Assembly (NCBI GenBank): GCA_008711295.1
Contig: VUYV01000074.1
Location: 372,001-436,000 of the forward strand
Direction: 5' to 3'
DNA: 64,000 bases
From: Anarhynchus alexandrinus
Lineage: Eukaryota > Chordata > Aves > Charadriiformes > Charadriidae
Made by a program: the position numbers and the translations under genes. The notes below the pieces were generated by a model. The model ran no database searches. It saw only the letters and a list, made by a program, of their open reading frames with translations, and was not told the origin of the DNA. Positions within the stretch are counted from its first letter, which is position 1; each line of letters starts with the position of its first letter. Positions 14,024-28,254 of this stretch are shown here, one piece after another.

Positions 14024-14928
14024 ACTAATTGATTAATACTTTTTCCATGGCACAGTAAGAATCAAAGCTAGAACTGTGTCTGCATCTGCTTACCAGTGCT
14101 GCTTTTGTAGTGGAAGACAATAGCATTTGTTGCAAAATATATGATATCTACAGGATACCTAAGGCTTTGTCTATGTGGGAAAAATACAGATGATTAAACT
14201 GATGCATAAATTTAAGGTTGGGTGAACATTTATGTGGACATTCTTCTTCTGGTGTATGGGAGGTTTGTCTGACTTTAGCTCAAAATGAAGCTCAAAGAGA
14301 CGTCATCTCTGGGTATTTTTCTACCCTGTAAAAAATACTAACTTAATTAACTTTGTTTTCTCTGTTTAGTGTGCCAAAATTTTGACCTGGTGTGTGGGCC
14401 ACAGGAGGTGTTCTTAAGGAAGTGCTGAAAAAAGCTTTCTTTTCCTCAGTGGGACCTTTCTTGCCAGGTGACTCAGGTCAGCTACTGTGATAAGCCAGGA
14501 TCAGATACCCATCTCTGAATCCAATTGTACTAAAAAAAAAAAGGGTTGTTGTCTCCCAGTCTTTCCTCCTCTCCCAGTTGTTTGTCAGCGTCTCCCTGCC
14601 AGATGTTATCACATCCTCAGATTGTTTGCAGAGATGTTCAGAAGAGGCTCCTTAAGTTGCTTCTGACAAAATCCTCTGGGTTAGCAATGAGCTCTTACTT
14701 AAGCCATCTTAAGTAAACCTATCTTGTTTTGATTGATAGGGATTGGGAATGCTTAAAAGATCAGCCCTTAAGAGGCTATGTGTCCTGCCTGCCTGCTGAT
14801 CTGGTGGCAGGGCAGTGGCAGGTAGCTGGAGACAGTAACCACTCATGAATTTACAGAGAGCACATCTGCCCAACATCCCAGAGTAACTCCTCAGTCCCAC
14901 TGACACCAGTGGTGGTGGGCTGGGACTC

Positions 14929-15012
14929 CTGGGTTCTGTTCCTAATTTAGGTGCTGGCCCACTATGTAGTCTTAAGCACATCAACCGTCTATGCCTCAGT
15001 TTCTGCATCGAG
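14929..15012 (+). repeat. MIR-like SINE relic
   Basis: GACTCCTGGGTTCTGTTCCT is a B-box-like GGTTC segment. It is followed by GTAGTCTTAAGCACATCAAC and GTCTATGCCTCAGTTTCTGC, in the same order as in MIR-type tRNA-derived SINEs. Confidence 0.6.
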
Positions 15013-15439
15013 GCATAATCATCTTCAAAGCAGAAGGACCATGAGAGTTAATTGTCCTGAGTTACAGGTGACTGATGCTACTTCTGCTCTTCATAAGAAT
15101 TAACTTTTTTTTTCTTTCTTTCTGATATCTTGAGTAAATAAAAAGCCAAATTTATGTTCACAATGGGAAACTATACTTCACTTTGAAGAATGTAGTTTAT
15201 TCTGATGACTCACTATTGGGATCATTGCTGCGTTTAGTGGCCCAACAAGGAATCTCCCTTCTCAGCCCTCATCGGAACAAGCACACAATTCCCAGGAACA
15301 ATGTGTCAAACTATTCAGTTGTCCACATGGAGGGCTAAAATCTGCTCTCTTGGTGCCCTTGAAATTCAGTTCAACTTTGTACTGCTGGGTAAGGATAGCA
15401 TGAGTGCATTCTTATGTGTATTAAATTAAAACTCACATC

Positions 15440-15535
15440 AGCTTCTCAGAGACACCAATGCAAGTAACCCTGGAGTAAGCAACAGCAGCCCTGGCTCCTT
15501 ATCTGGAGTTACTCTAACTTTATTTTGGCCATAGG
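15440..15535. repeat. Possible old repeat relic of the same type
   Basis: GACACCAATGCAAGTAACCC, TGGAGTAAGC and then ATCTGGAGTTACTCTAACTT resemble the ACACCAGTGTAA / GGAGTAACTCC parts of the relic family. They are rearranged and diverged. Confidence 0.35.
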
Positions 15536-18500
15536 GTGATGTTAGTTGTTACAATGCAGAAAAAAAAAGTGGTTGTTACATGCTAGCTGGGTTGCTAAGA
15601 CTCTAGTGTATGCACGACAAATTGTTGATAGAACACCCTACATGTCAGTGAGAACAGCAGAAGGGAAGAGTCCCCTTCCAACGTTAACACAAGTTAGAAC
15701 ACCTTTTCTCCTCCTGAAGACAGGCACATAAAGCCATGTTGTGTAATGCCATATGAATATAAAGCCATAGCTCTGCGGGATAAAGTATTTGTCAGCAATG
15801 CCAGCTTGAGGAGTTCCCGTCCCTGGCTCACTCCAGTGACAGAGCACAGTCCCTCAAGCGGTCATCTCTGTTGGCAGCAAACCACAGTGCAGAGGTAGTA
15901 ATAAATAGTCAGGGGTCATTTCACTCTTGAAGAAAACAGAGTATGTAACTACGCCTGAAAGTGTCTGCTAAGGTGGTGCACCGGGTTGCTCCCCAGTTTG
16001 GCTGATACTCCTCCTCACACCACCCTGGCTTTGTAGAGCAATATTGCATATGTGTGGATATATATAATCTGTAATGTGGTCTGTGTAACTCTTCCAGTGG
16101 AATAGCTGGGGTACAGGAGTGCTGCTTATGTGGCTGGAAGAATCTAAAATTGAGCCCTTAAAATGAAAATTAACAACTATTCCTTGGTGATGGCAGAGGG
16201 TCAGTGTGCAAATTGAGTGGTTTTGCCCAGGAGTCAAAAATCTATTTTCAAGCAAGTATCCTTCCAGAAAATTCCCACCCTTCAAATTATTATAAGATGC
16301 TTTCCGCTCTCCCAAGATGATGTGATGTATGGTGAGAAAAGCAAATTAAACATATTGAGTTTAAGCTGGTTTACTGCTTAACTGTATCCTCTGCTGGGTT
16401 TACTGTTTTTTATTTTAAGCTGCAAAAGGGTTATTACCATCTTAAAGCTGGGAGCTCCAGTCTCCAAATCCCTATAACATCATGCAAAAGTAAATGGGAC
16501 AGTTAACTGACAGACACTGTCATAACTAACCCGCTGGAAGCTCATACAAGCGTCTGACACTAAAATCCTGCCTGTGAAGGCACAGGACCACATCCCGTCA
16601 TCACCTGAGGCAAACACAGTTTGACCACGGCAGCTTTGGGTGGAGCACCACCAGACAGAGTGAAGGGCCAGCTCTTACCTCCTCCGTATCCAAAGGTCAT
16701 CTTACCCTCTTGGTGTCTGTCTGAGCAGTAGCAGTACGACAGCTCCTCACACGATTGAAATATTTAAGAGGAAATATGGAGATAGTGCGGGGAGGGTGGG
16801 AGATGGGATTTCTCAGGGAAGTCTGACCCAATTCATTCCCCCAAGGGTGGGTTGGGATTGCAGGAATATCTCCTGGCAGCGTCCTGCAAATAGGGACCCT
16901 CCACTCTGGTCCTTGGAAGCCGTCTCTTCCCTCCCTCATCTCCACCATGCCAGGGCTCCCTTGGAGCAGTATTGCCAGGCATCTGTTAGCTGCTGCTACC
17001 TCTGATCGCTTCTCTGCTTGCCACGCAGGGAGCCCCAGGATCAGCTCACGCTATCTCAAGTGACATGAGTTAACTGCTCTTTTTTCCTCTCTCCATAGCT
17101 GTCTCCGTGGCCACTGTCACCTTTGCATGGGTTGGCTGTGGCACCAGGGCACCTTCCCCATCAGGATGGAGCCAGGGGGCAGGAGCTGGGGCAGGGAGGG
17201 CAGTGTGAAAAGCCTGTCCCACTCCTACTCTTGTTCCAGTGTATAGTCCAGGCTGCTCGTCTGTTTTTCTGACACATTTCTCCTTGCTCCCCACAAAGGC
17301 TCATTTTCTCAGGCTGATTTCAGAAGCAGTGGGAGATGCCAATGTGAAGCCAGCGTTGTAAAAGCACACTGAAACCTAGCTTAGACTTGGAGCCTGGCCT
17401 AGCCAGATCAGCAATAAAATTTTCAAAAGGAAAGAGGAAAAGAGCTATTTCCCATCACAGGAACAGTGGGGTGTTTTCCATGGGAACAATGATGTTCTGG
17501 TTAAGTTCTAAGAACTTTTCTAATTATTAGGCCAAACCAATGTGAAAGCTGATGTCAGCAGGAAGAGCTGATGGGAGGAATTATAATTGTGTCTGGGGCC
17601 ATATGAAAGCATTATACCATGTCTTGCTCCAGACTTTGCATGAGTCATTTTCCTCCTGGTCAGGATTTTGTATTGAAGTGCAGACTGGCAGTTGTCTGGA
17701 TCTTTCCTTGTGCCAAAACTGCTGTGAAGTTGGTTTTGTTTGTTTTTTTTCCAGTGCCACTGTGAGAAGTACCATCAATAGAATTTCTTTGCTGTGGAGG
17801 GAGCATCAAGCAAGCATCGCGCTGCGTGGGGCAGTAATTGCAACACTTGCTGCTGATTTATTGTCAGCAAGTTCTCTTGTGGAAAGAGTGCTTCCTCAGT
17901 TCCATCCATAAAACTCCACTGCTTTCAGGAGGAATTATGGCTACTTGCCACTTCTGAGTATCTGCCTCTGAGCGCTTAGGTCTTTAACTGTATGTAGATT
18001 TTCTGTAGAAGCCTATTTGCTGCAGAGACATACCTTTAGACACCACACTGCAGGATGCTTCCCAAATTATACTGTAGTTTCCATCTGTAAAGCTGAGATA
18101 GCCCCTCCCTTGATCAGAAGGCATTTTTAAAAGCAGATCCACCCAGTGATCTAACTCTTTCCTCCCTTTTCAGCTCATCTCAGTTCCTCGTGGCATCACT
18201 GGAGAAGTACCCACTGTTTTCAGATAGAGCTGGATTGGACTCCAGGATACTCTGAAGAGATAGAGTCGCCAATTTATTGATGTTGTCAACAGGTGAAACA
18301 GGTTACAAGACTGTGTAAATCTAAATTTTGTAGGAAGCAACAAAGCAAGCAGTTATGTCATAGAAAATGGGCAAAGCCTGAAAATGATCCGACAGTTGTG
18401 TCAAGCACTTCCCGTGGCAGTCTTCAAATTGAAGAGAAAAACCCATCAGCTACCTTGTGATCCGTGTCATTCGTGTCCATATGATGAGTTAAGCCACCGC

Positions 18501-21500
18501 ACCAGCATCAGCCGCATCCATTCACAGCTGTATGGTACTTGCTGAATCCTCTTGCAGTCTTTCCGGTGCGTAATCTGGAAGGCTTTGTTATATGTCAAGC
18601 CTGCTTAAATGTTCATGCACTTAAAATATTCAAAGGCTTCTGTCACACCCACAAAGCACTGGCAGAGCTACCCTTCCTCAAACCTCTCCTAGGCTGCTCT
18701 GGGAGAGGCTTGACTTCGTAGCCACTGTGGGTGTTAAGCATGTGCTGTGAAGAGTCTGTGCTCGGCCCTGGTATGAGGTCTCTGTTCACACTTGAGCGCA
18801 CATTTTCCCAAGCTCAGACAAGTGGATTCTCAGAACTTTGCAGTTCATGCATACAAGAATAGGTACTTGCACAGAATGCACCAGCTTTGAACAGGATTTT
18901 GAAGTACAATTGCTTTTTACTTAGTAGCACGAAAATATACAAATCCACAAAAAAAAAACCACACCCAAAAAACACACCAACAAAATATCTGTATTTCCTG
19001 CCTCTGTTTCTTTACATTACTCAGAGTCCTGTAAGTTGATCAGTTTTTCTTTGCAGCTCATCTTTGGACTTTTGAGCCCTGCAGTCTCTTTCAGCTCTGC
19101 CTTTTGGCTGGTACCTCAGCTAAATCAGAACATGCATGCTGAAAAAGCATTTCCTTCTTCTGCCCCATCTTCTGCTTCAAACTTTGTGCATTTTGCTGCA
19201 ACCGTGTTTCTATATCCCAAAGACTGATATATCTTGATTTATGTATTTGTTTTTGATAATTTCCTCTGCTGCAAATGGCAATCCTCTGCACAGGAGCTTG
19301 AAGGAGTGACTTTTCCTGCTCCATCTTATCTTTTTCTGACAGTAACTCCTGAAACAGATAAGCCTCCTTCCATCAGTCCTTCGCTGTTTTCTGATGCAAA
19401 TTCATAAAACTGGAATTAAAATTCATCCTGCTGCAGTATGTGGTGGTTTCCCTCTCGACAGTTTTCTGAGTGAGAGCAGCAAGTGTGAAGGTGTTGAAAA
19501 GCAGCCCGCAGTGCTCCATGTCAGCTGTAGCTCTCTAGCAGGAAACACTGCTGTAGCGAGATCAAAAACTGATATTAGCATGGTGTCTGGGGCAATGCTG
19601 CCTATTCTTTTTGTTCTGTTAGAGAACATGCCATTTTCTGGCTTCGTTGCTTCATCTGTAGCACGCTGGCAGCGGTGACTGTCATTATTATTATTAAGGG
19701 ATAGTCTATCATGCTTTTCAGAGGAAAATTGGATTCCTGACAAAATCGTTTTGCTTAAAGTTTTGTCTTTGGTGGGAAAATTTCACTTTTTTATTAAAAA
19801 TCATTCAAAGAACATATTTTTTGCCTGAAACTTTTAGAAAGTATTCCTTTAGTGCAATGCTGTTAATTTTTATGGGACATAGGGACAGATGTGTTTATAT
19901 TTTCTGTCTGTTTTCATGGCTCACTGTTCTAGCACTGACTCTTGTGGTTCTTCAGAATACCGTTCAAGTGCCAAAGAATGAACAGAGGGCCAGTATCTAT
20001 TTCACAGTTTTATCGGGATAAATCCTTGCTAGCGCCACTGAAAGCAAGGCAGTTTCTTTGTATACATGTCAGCCTATCCACAGGGCTTCTTGACTGGTTG
20101 AGCGCTGGGGGCAGAGCTCCCTAGTGGAAACACGGCTTATATTGGCAGAATAATAGTAATCTTTTGCCAATATACTTCAAACTAGTTTCCCATGCTGCAT
20201 AAACTATGTCTGGAAGAAAACCAGTTTCTGCTGACACTGCTTTTGTCAGAAGAAGATAAATATCCAGCCTCTGAGCGAGACAGCCCTATGGCCAGACAGG
20301 TTATGCGCAGGCAAGGGCTCAGACGCGGTATCTGGTCCTGACCGCCACCTGGCTAACCCTGCAAAGGGTTTTCTGCTCTTGTTGCTCCCCTGAAGTAAAC
20401 CCAAATAACACCACTTCCCACCCCCTGGATATTTGGATCAAAATTATAAGGGTGCAGGCAGATTTGGTAGGTAAAGCAAGTGACTTTGAAATCCGTGATT
20501 TTCATGTGAATGGCCAGGTTCACCGCTGTGACCTGCCAGCAAAATAACGGTCTGTCTTCTTGGTGATAAGCTACAAAACCCTGGAGGCGCTCCTGGCACC
20601 TTCTGAAGTGCAATCTAAGGTGCATGTCAGCACTGATTAAATGGAAGCTTTATAGAAGGCGGTTTGGGCCTTGATTATTTCAGAAGCACCAGTAGTCAGG
20701 GAACTGGATCACTTGAGCTGTCAGCTGGGTGATTTAGTACAACTCCTATAGGGAATAATGAAGGTTGTGATAAACTGCAGTGTAAGAAGCCGGTAAATAA
20801 CTTTTATGGTAGGACTGTATTTGGAAACACTGAATAATGGCAACTAGTGTCACAGATCTTATGGAAAGGCGCTTTCCGGAGTTATATATTTAAATGGACA
20901 TAGTGGATCTAAGCCATTCCTTGGGAACTCAGTTGAAATCGATAGGAAGACTTCAGGGTTGATTTGAGAAAAGAAAACGCCATCAGTAAGGTTACATTTT
21001 TATTGATAACATGAAACAATTAACTCCTTTGGAGAGGAGGAGTAAATGTGTTTATATTAATGCTGATTTATTACTTTATTATGTCTATAACACAAAACGA
21101 GACTTCCAAACCCTAGCATCCACTTGTTTTTTTTATCTTGGCCTATTTATCAGTTCTTTTTATCATGAAGCCCACACAAATGAGGAGAGACATTTATTAT
21201 GTTCTTTTCACAATGCATAATTCAAATCTAGAAATACTGTTTTCTGGAAGAAATACACATTTATTTTTTACCCTTTTCTCTAATTTTATTTTCTATAGGT
21301 TCTTTTAAGAACTGGTCACATTTGGGTCTTTATTTTTATTGTTTTTACATTCAGAAAACTCTCTAAATTAATGTCCAGTGGCAAATTAAATCTCATGTTC
21401 TAGTTGTAAACAGAATTAGATCAATAGATTCTTACTAAAAATTATACATGAGGTTCATTTTAAGCTTTCATGAGCCAACCTTCTTTGCTACTCTACCAAA

Positions 21501-24500
21501 ATTTGCTGAGTAAATAACTGAATTCACTCTGAAATACTATTTCCTTTTGAGTGCTATACCATGGATGCTGTACACTGGACAGATGTTTGTATTGACTGTA
21601 ATTAAAATTTGGTTTGATGACAGTCAAAGTGTCCATACACATGGAGATACCTTCTCAATAATCTCTGCACAAGTCATAGGGTCTTTTCTCTGCTTCCCTG
21701 CGCTTTGGGTGCTTAGGGAGCGTAGGAAGCTGACATTTCACTCTGCCGGGGGCTGCACTGACTGGGGTGCGTAACTGTGACATGCTGATGGATGATGGAG
21801 GACCAGAAGTGTGCTGAACCATCAGACCTGATTGTGTTCCAGTTACAGCTGGTGCCCAGGTTTGCTCTGACTTCAGAGAGTGGACTCCTGGGCTTGCACT
21901 GCCCGCAGTAGGAGCTCTGGACATTTGAGGAAGGAAGAAGTGGCTGTGACCACTTCCTGATCTCTGTGACATTCGTTTTGCCCATCAGCTATATAAATCC
22001 TCTGCAGGCCTTGTTTTTCTGGGTTCTTGTTATTTACTGGAGTGAATTTACCACTAATGAAAGGTCTTGGTCTGACTGCCTCATGTTCTGACATCCAGCC
22101 CACAGTGCAGCTCTCAGATGCTTTGGTGTATACCATGATGATGCCTACAGATTTATATGGTGCTGGGCCCTTGCGTTTTCTGATGAGTTTTTGTCTCCCT
22201 TTGCAGTGTCTGTGGCCACGGAGAGCACAGTGGGATGTGCTCCCGTGTAAGGGGTGTTGGAGAATCTGGGGACTCCAAAAGCATAATAACACAAGTACAG
22301 TTTGGGACAGGTCAGACAGAAGCTTTATTAACTGTGATCATAGTGAGAGATCATTTGGACAGCATCTCCCCCTCTGCTTCCCTGTTCTCTGCCAAGTGAT
22401 CGCAGAGACCCAGCCTCCATACTGTCTCAGAAAAAAAAACAGGTGAAGAAAACAGTCATTTCCATGCAAACAAAGCGAGGTATCCATCCCCGGGAGGGAA
22501 GGACTCCTTAAATAGCTTGCTAACTGCCACAATTCTAAGACAGATTCAAACAGTAAGTATTGTGACCATATGGAGAGATGGTTCTTGGTGGAGCCTACCG
22601 GAGTGGTACCCCAGTATTATCTTAGCTCAGAAGTGAGGAGTTGGGAACAATCACAGGCTGTTAGCTTTTAGTCAAAGGGAATGTTCTTTTAATTAGGATA
22701 AACTTCTTAGCCAGACCTCTCAAACCTTAAATGTTAATAATTTTACCACCACAGAGGTAATGTGGGTGAGCATTGTTTTCCTTAGGTTGCAATGAATCTG
22801 CAATAAGTGTTGAAACTCCTTCACTGTACCCCCTGCAAACAAGAGATTTTAAGATCAGAATTATTAGAAAAGTGTCAGAAAACGTGAATAGCAGCAGGGA
22901 GCTGTTATGGCTCATACAGTGGCATAAGGAGAATCTGAGGGATGCCAGGAGGGTGGAAAAACAGCTAGTGCAATGCTTGCTCTCTGCCTCTTGAATTTCT
23001 GGAAGACAGCTGAGATTTGGGAACATGATGGTCAGCTCTGTGACCCCTCACTACAGCTCTGTGGTTTTGTACAAGTCTTAGGCAGCTTCTGACTGACTAG
23101 AGTCACTTACTATAAACTGAAGTCAGTAACTATAAAAATGTTCTTTTCTGCAAATAGACAGTATCACTAGATAATATCCTAGGTGAAATTTTGTTTAGGA
23201 CCAATCAGGGATTTTTTTTATGAGCTTTTTGATTTTGCTATTTTTCCCTTCAGAAAAATCCTAATTTTTCAAAATGGAATGATTCATAAACCAGGATCCT
23301 TTTCCACTACTCTTCTAACTCAGCTGAAGCATGGAACTTTTTTTTCAGAATGTGCATGGCAGGATGTTTTGACATTTTTAACCTGAAATCTTCATACTTT
23401 TATTTCAACTGAAGTCACTTTCCACTTGGAATTTTTAAGAAAATGGACATCAGAAAATTTAAATGAAAAAAATTTAAATAGAAACAAAATGTTTAAAAAT
23501 AATAACAACAAAACACCCTGAGTGACCTAACCTGAATGTTTTGTTCAGCTTTCTATTTGCAAAATTTCCGAATTTTCCTTCTTTGACTGCACCACAGGTG
23601 CAAAGCATTGACAAAGGAGGAGTCTTTGATTAGTGCAGAGGTTTCTCCTGCCCTGCAACAATCATGTAAAATTGTGACAGAGCAAAGTCATCCCTGGGGA
23701 AAAGGACTTGGCCTGGGGTCCAGGGTGTATTCTGATATTTCCAATAATTTTGTGAAGTAGCAAGTTTTTCCTGTCTTTCTGTTCCTGCCTCCCTTGAACT
23801 ACTGGAAATAATTTATTTGGATGAAATTAGCAAAAGGCTTTTCATAGGTGCATGAATGGATTCAGGCAGTAGCATATATAATGTATATAAGAATATAAGA
23901 GAATAAGAACAGATTAGAAAATTGGCAATTACAGTCCTATCATTCTTCATCCATTCATCCAGTTTAGTTGTTCCTTTCTAGAAACTGGCTGTTTCTAGTC
24001 TCGTCTGCCTTGTCTTCCAGTAATGCTGCTGCTGCCTGCGGAGCCATCCCCATCCCTGACCAGCCCTGAGTTTCTGAGACCCCTTCTCACCTCACCGCTA
24101 AGCCACGGCGCTGCCCCTCGCTGGGCGAGGTGGCAGGTTTTGCTTCTGCTTAGGTACGGAGCTGCAAAGTGGATGTACAATGTCCTGGCAAAAAAGAAAT
24201 GCTGCTCAAACCAGCGTGGGTATACCCCAGAAAACCTGTACACAGGTAAAGTAATGCAGTTATCCACTGCTCTGGGTTATGCTGTCATTCTGTATCAAGA
24301 CAAATTAGCGTACTCGGAAGCAATCAGAAGTAATTACTCTTTAAGAAACAATAGGCGTCACTCTGTGGCTTCTATCTGACAGCTAAAGAACTTGGCTTCC
24401 TGTGAAAAACCCATACAACTTAATCTTCTTGTGTCAGATCATATTTCCCTGTCTTCTCTTGGTAAATGTTTACATTGCTGCAGTAAAAGGGGCACTGCAT

Positions 24501-25250
24501 GATCTTGGCTAACAGGGGACTGTGTGTTTAGAGATAGCAATGGGATCCAGCATCTTTCAGCTATCGCTCTCGAGACGAACGCAAAGAAGGTTTGCAGGTA
24601 CAGAATAGCACCTCTGCAGGGGCTTGGGTGGTCCCATTCTCAGGAGTAAATCCTGCTTCCATGAAGTCAGTTCCTACTCTTACATGAGCTGACACTGTGG
24701 CACAACAATGATAGGAAATGAAATGATAGGAAGTGAGCCCAGAGACCTGACTGTTCTTTTGGTCTTCAAGTAAGATGCTCAATGACATTCCAACTGATTC
24801 ATTTTAGGATTGTAAATATACGCACTGAAGCCTGCTTTTGCCACCTCTATTGCGGCATTTTCATTCCCATCACCCGCTTGTCATATTTAGGTGTTTCCTT
24901 AAAGACTGGACCCTCCCTAAAGGCTCCAGGGGCATCTTTGAAATCTCATAGAAATCTGAAGTCACTGTATGAGTCAGTCAGTGACTGTGTTATACATTCT
25001 CCAGGAGGAACTGCAGGATCCATCTCAGTGAAGATGAAGCCAAAGAGTGGCAGACTGAGATCCTGGTGAGCTCCATACTTGTAGTGATTATAAAGTGTGC
25101 CTCTTTCTTAGGTAGTAAAGTAGAGAGAGTCTAAGTCTCAGATCCTGGCAAATGCTGTCATCACTGATGCTGCCCTCAGAGGGTTTTTTCAATCTTTTGT
25201 AACTTATCTTTGTGGTAGCTTGTGGGAAAAGAAGACTGAGTAATGATAAA
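15536..25250. other. Noncoding stretch
   Basis: No recognised exon. Locally longer frames occur at 17552-17911 (+, 119 codons), 21873-22292 (-, 139 codons), 22027-22446 (+, 139 codons) and 24023-24379 (+, 118 codons). None has a familiar motif. The last starts in a short GC-rich patch at about 24020-24150. Confidence 0.5.
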
Positions 25251-25330
25251 GTGGTCTTGTGGTTAGCTCAGTTAAGCAGTGTGTAGGAAATCTGGATTCA
25301 GTTCCTAGCTTTGTTTTGGATGTCCTGTGT
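25251..25330 (+). repeat. tRNA-derived SINE head, MIR-like
   Basis: GTGGTCTTGTGGTTAGCTCA looks like a tRNA-type A-box region, and GGATTCAGTTCCTAGCT like a diverged B box, 30-50 bp apart. This fits the head of an old tRNA-derived SINE. It is not a functional tRNA because no cloverleaf arms pair. Confidence 0.55.
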
Positions 25331-25664
25331 AGCTGAATACACAGTGTCCATTCACCTTGGTTCTCCTTCCATCAGATATAACTAAGAACATTTCCATACC
25401 ATCGGAACATGATTTTGAGGATATATTCACTGGTAAGAGATTGAAATGTTCCGTGTTATTGGGTGCTTGGAGGTAAAACAGAGATAGGCCAGTTAAATAC
25501 TATTCTTTAATTGGGTTTTACTCTATCTGTGAGAGTTAACAGTGAGACAAAACTTTTAGAGAGAGATGGTCTCTTTCATAAGACCAAACTTTAGTTGACC
25601 TTCATTAGTCTTTTAAAAGATACTACAACTCTCAGTAAACTTTTTCGTGCTTGATTTCTTCATT

Positions 25665-25858
25665 GGAAAGGTGGTGTAGCACTGGAACAGGTCATCCAAA
25701 GTGGCTGTGAAATCTCCGTCTTTGTATGTTTTTCAGATGCTGTCAGGCCAAGCCTTGGTTGACCTGATCTAGTGCTGGCAGTAGCTTTGAATGGGAGGTT
25801 GGGCTGGGGATCTCCAGAGGTCCCCTGCAACCAGCATTTCTGTGGTTCTGTGATTCTA
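25665..25858 (+). mobile_element. CR1 LINE 3' fragment
   Basis: The sequence follows the avian CR1 3' end: GGTGGTGTAGCACTGGAACAG, then GGGAGGTTGGGCTGGGGATC, TCCAGAGGTCCCCTGCAACC, and finally the degenerate terminal repeat TTCTGTGGTTCTGTGATTCT. It is 5'-truncated to about 190 bp, as is usual for CR1, and lacks coding capacity. It is the clearest lineage marker in the window, pointing to a bird or close relative. Confidence 0.88.
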
Positions 25859-28254
25859 AATAGCTTTGTCCCACATGAAAGTACCAAACTTATTCTAGGA
25901 AATATCTGTGTCTTTGTGCAGTGGAAGCAAACAAGATAAGTGTTTATTATCCTTTATTACTAGTATTAAGTATTTTAACAAAGGTGAACTCTTGAATAGC
26001 TGTTCATTCTGGCTCTCTCAAAGCAAGATAAAGGATCGATATTAGATTAGAGTAGATATATTACCCATTTTTCAAATGAATTTTTATATTACATCCATTG
26101 GTTATGTGCATTACATAATATATTTGATAACAACATACTTATATCTCTTCTGTATGATAACACTAAGACAAAAAATTGCCAAGCATTAACTTTACAAACA
26201 TGCTGCAAAATACAGCTTGAGTATGTCTTTGTCTTATGAGGATACTTGAGGCTGAAATATCTTCCTCACCTACAGACTTTTCAAACTACTACATATATGC
26301 TCTACAACGTTAACAGCTGTTACTATTCCACTAATGGGAAGTATTTTCTTGTTCTTATGTTAAAGATAAGTCATTATTCACTTCTTTCTGTCTTATGTTC
26401 ACAGTCCAAGTAGTCCCATCTTTGTAATAGAAACCAGCAGAACTTAATTAGTCCTCTCAAAACTCAGTGTGACTTGTGTGTATGCTCCTCTAGCTATTAA
26501 TGCTAAAAGCCCTCACATAAAGAACAAGAACTGTAGTGTAGTAATAACATGAGGTTCTCATTTTACGTTTTTATGTTTACTACTTGTTACTATTTCATGT
26601 ATATGAACTGATATAAAAAGAGTGTGCTTGCATATTTACAAGGATGCACAATGTAATGAATTCTGCATGGTTGTATTAATAGGCTTTTAAATCCTGGTTT
26701 TGTCTGTGGAGGAAAATTGTTGCATTTGCATCTGTCATTTTTTCCCGATGCATATATGAAAAAGGTATGAATGACACGTGCCAGGAATTAGGGAAATGAA
26801 TGATACAGAAATTCAAGGTGCTGAGTGGATGCTTGTTTGTCTTTGCTTATTCCTCCTGTCATCTTACAACTGCTATCTTACATCCATATTAAATACCTAA
26901 ATTCGCCGTTCCTGCAGGTTTTGTCCTGAAAAAAAAAATGTAATAAGTGTAGTAAACAATAATTATTTTCCTTTGATGTCCATCTGATAATTTAAATATT
27001 CATTTTAAGCACAAAGATCTAGCTTGTCACTCTGCACCTGCCTATGCTGGGAGCAGGTAGAAGGAACCTCCCCATCGCCGGCTGTCCCTGCTGGGTACTG
27101 CCTGGGTGCCTCCAGTCTTCCCTCTGAGCTGTGGCCTCAGAGGGTGGGAGAGAAGAGAAGCAATGACAGCACCATTTTGGCTGATACTTTGGGAGCTCCA
27201 GAGCTGACTGTGTAAGCTGCCACAGGAGGAGCTCCAGCACCGTGGCTCCCAAATGGAACTGCAGTTGATTTGTTTCATCTGTACTTCGGGCTGGTAATGC
27301 GCTGCCCATGGGACCCCGCTGCCTCCTCGTCCCTCAGCTACTAGAACTCATGAAATGCAAGGAAAGGTGCACGCTCTGCTGTCCTGTGAAGTATCCAAAG
27401 GAGTGTGTTTTCCCTGGGTATGTAGATTTCCCAGGAGGGAGACACGATCATGAGAAAGGTCTGCTACAGGGCAGAATCGCGATTCAGCCGGGTGCAAGGG
27501 CACACGTGGGCAGTGCCACCAGCGGGGAGGAGGGCATGCCGTGGCTGGGCTGTGAGACACGGTGGTCTCCGTCTCATACAGCCCACTATCGCTGTGGGAC
27601 TGAGGAGGGCAGTATTTGCCTAAAAGGCAGAAGACCAAGCAGACTGTACTAAATCATAGCAGGCTCCGTTCTTTTACCATGGATTTTTTTTTTTTAAAGG
27701 TGAACTTAATAGGCTGATCTCAGTTTCAAGAGGTAAACAGCAGTGGAGGGTGCCATGCCTGCCGGAGCTGCCTGGACTGTCTCTGGAACGATATCTGAAC
27801 ACAGAAACCCATGTTACTCTTTCTGTTCTGTAGGGGTCCTCGCACTGTGCTTTTTGCCATTATATCCAAAGTGTGTGAATTCAGCAACGTAGCTAACAGC
27901 TGTCTTGTGTCATTCACTGTCTTGTTCTCTGCCCGGGCAGGGAGTAGTGCAGCTTGTTTCAGCAGGGAATGTCTGTCTAAATGTGTACTCTGCTCTGTTT
28001 ATGTTGGAAAAGGAAAGATCAAAGCATGTGCTTGGAGTTAAAAATGGAGGCTGCGTGATTAGGGACCTCGTCTCGTTCCCAGTCACATGTGTATGTACAT
28101 GTACTTGCACGTACGGACCCCTGCCCCTCATCACCGCTGGAACCTGGGGCAGGAGGCAGCTCCCTGAAAATTAAGTTGTTCCTTTAGATGGCCATCAGAG
28201 GTCAGGGCTGCTTTTGAAGGGAAGTAGACTTAACCTTATCTGTGACTAATTAGT
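25859..28254. other. Noncoding stretch: AT-rich, then GC-richer
   Basis: 25900-27000 is AT-rich with no feature. 27020-27640 is GC-richer, with frames of 96-114 codons open on both strands and no recognised product. A T10 run is near 27686. Confidence 0.5.

Noticed and set aside
25251..25330. tRNA gene
   Set aside because: The A-box and B-box-like strings fit an old SINE head; no acceptor, anticodon or T-arm pairing is seen.
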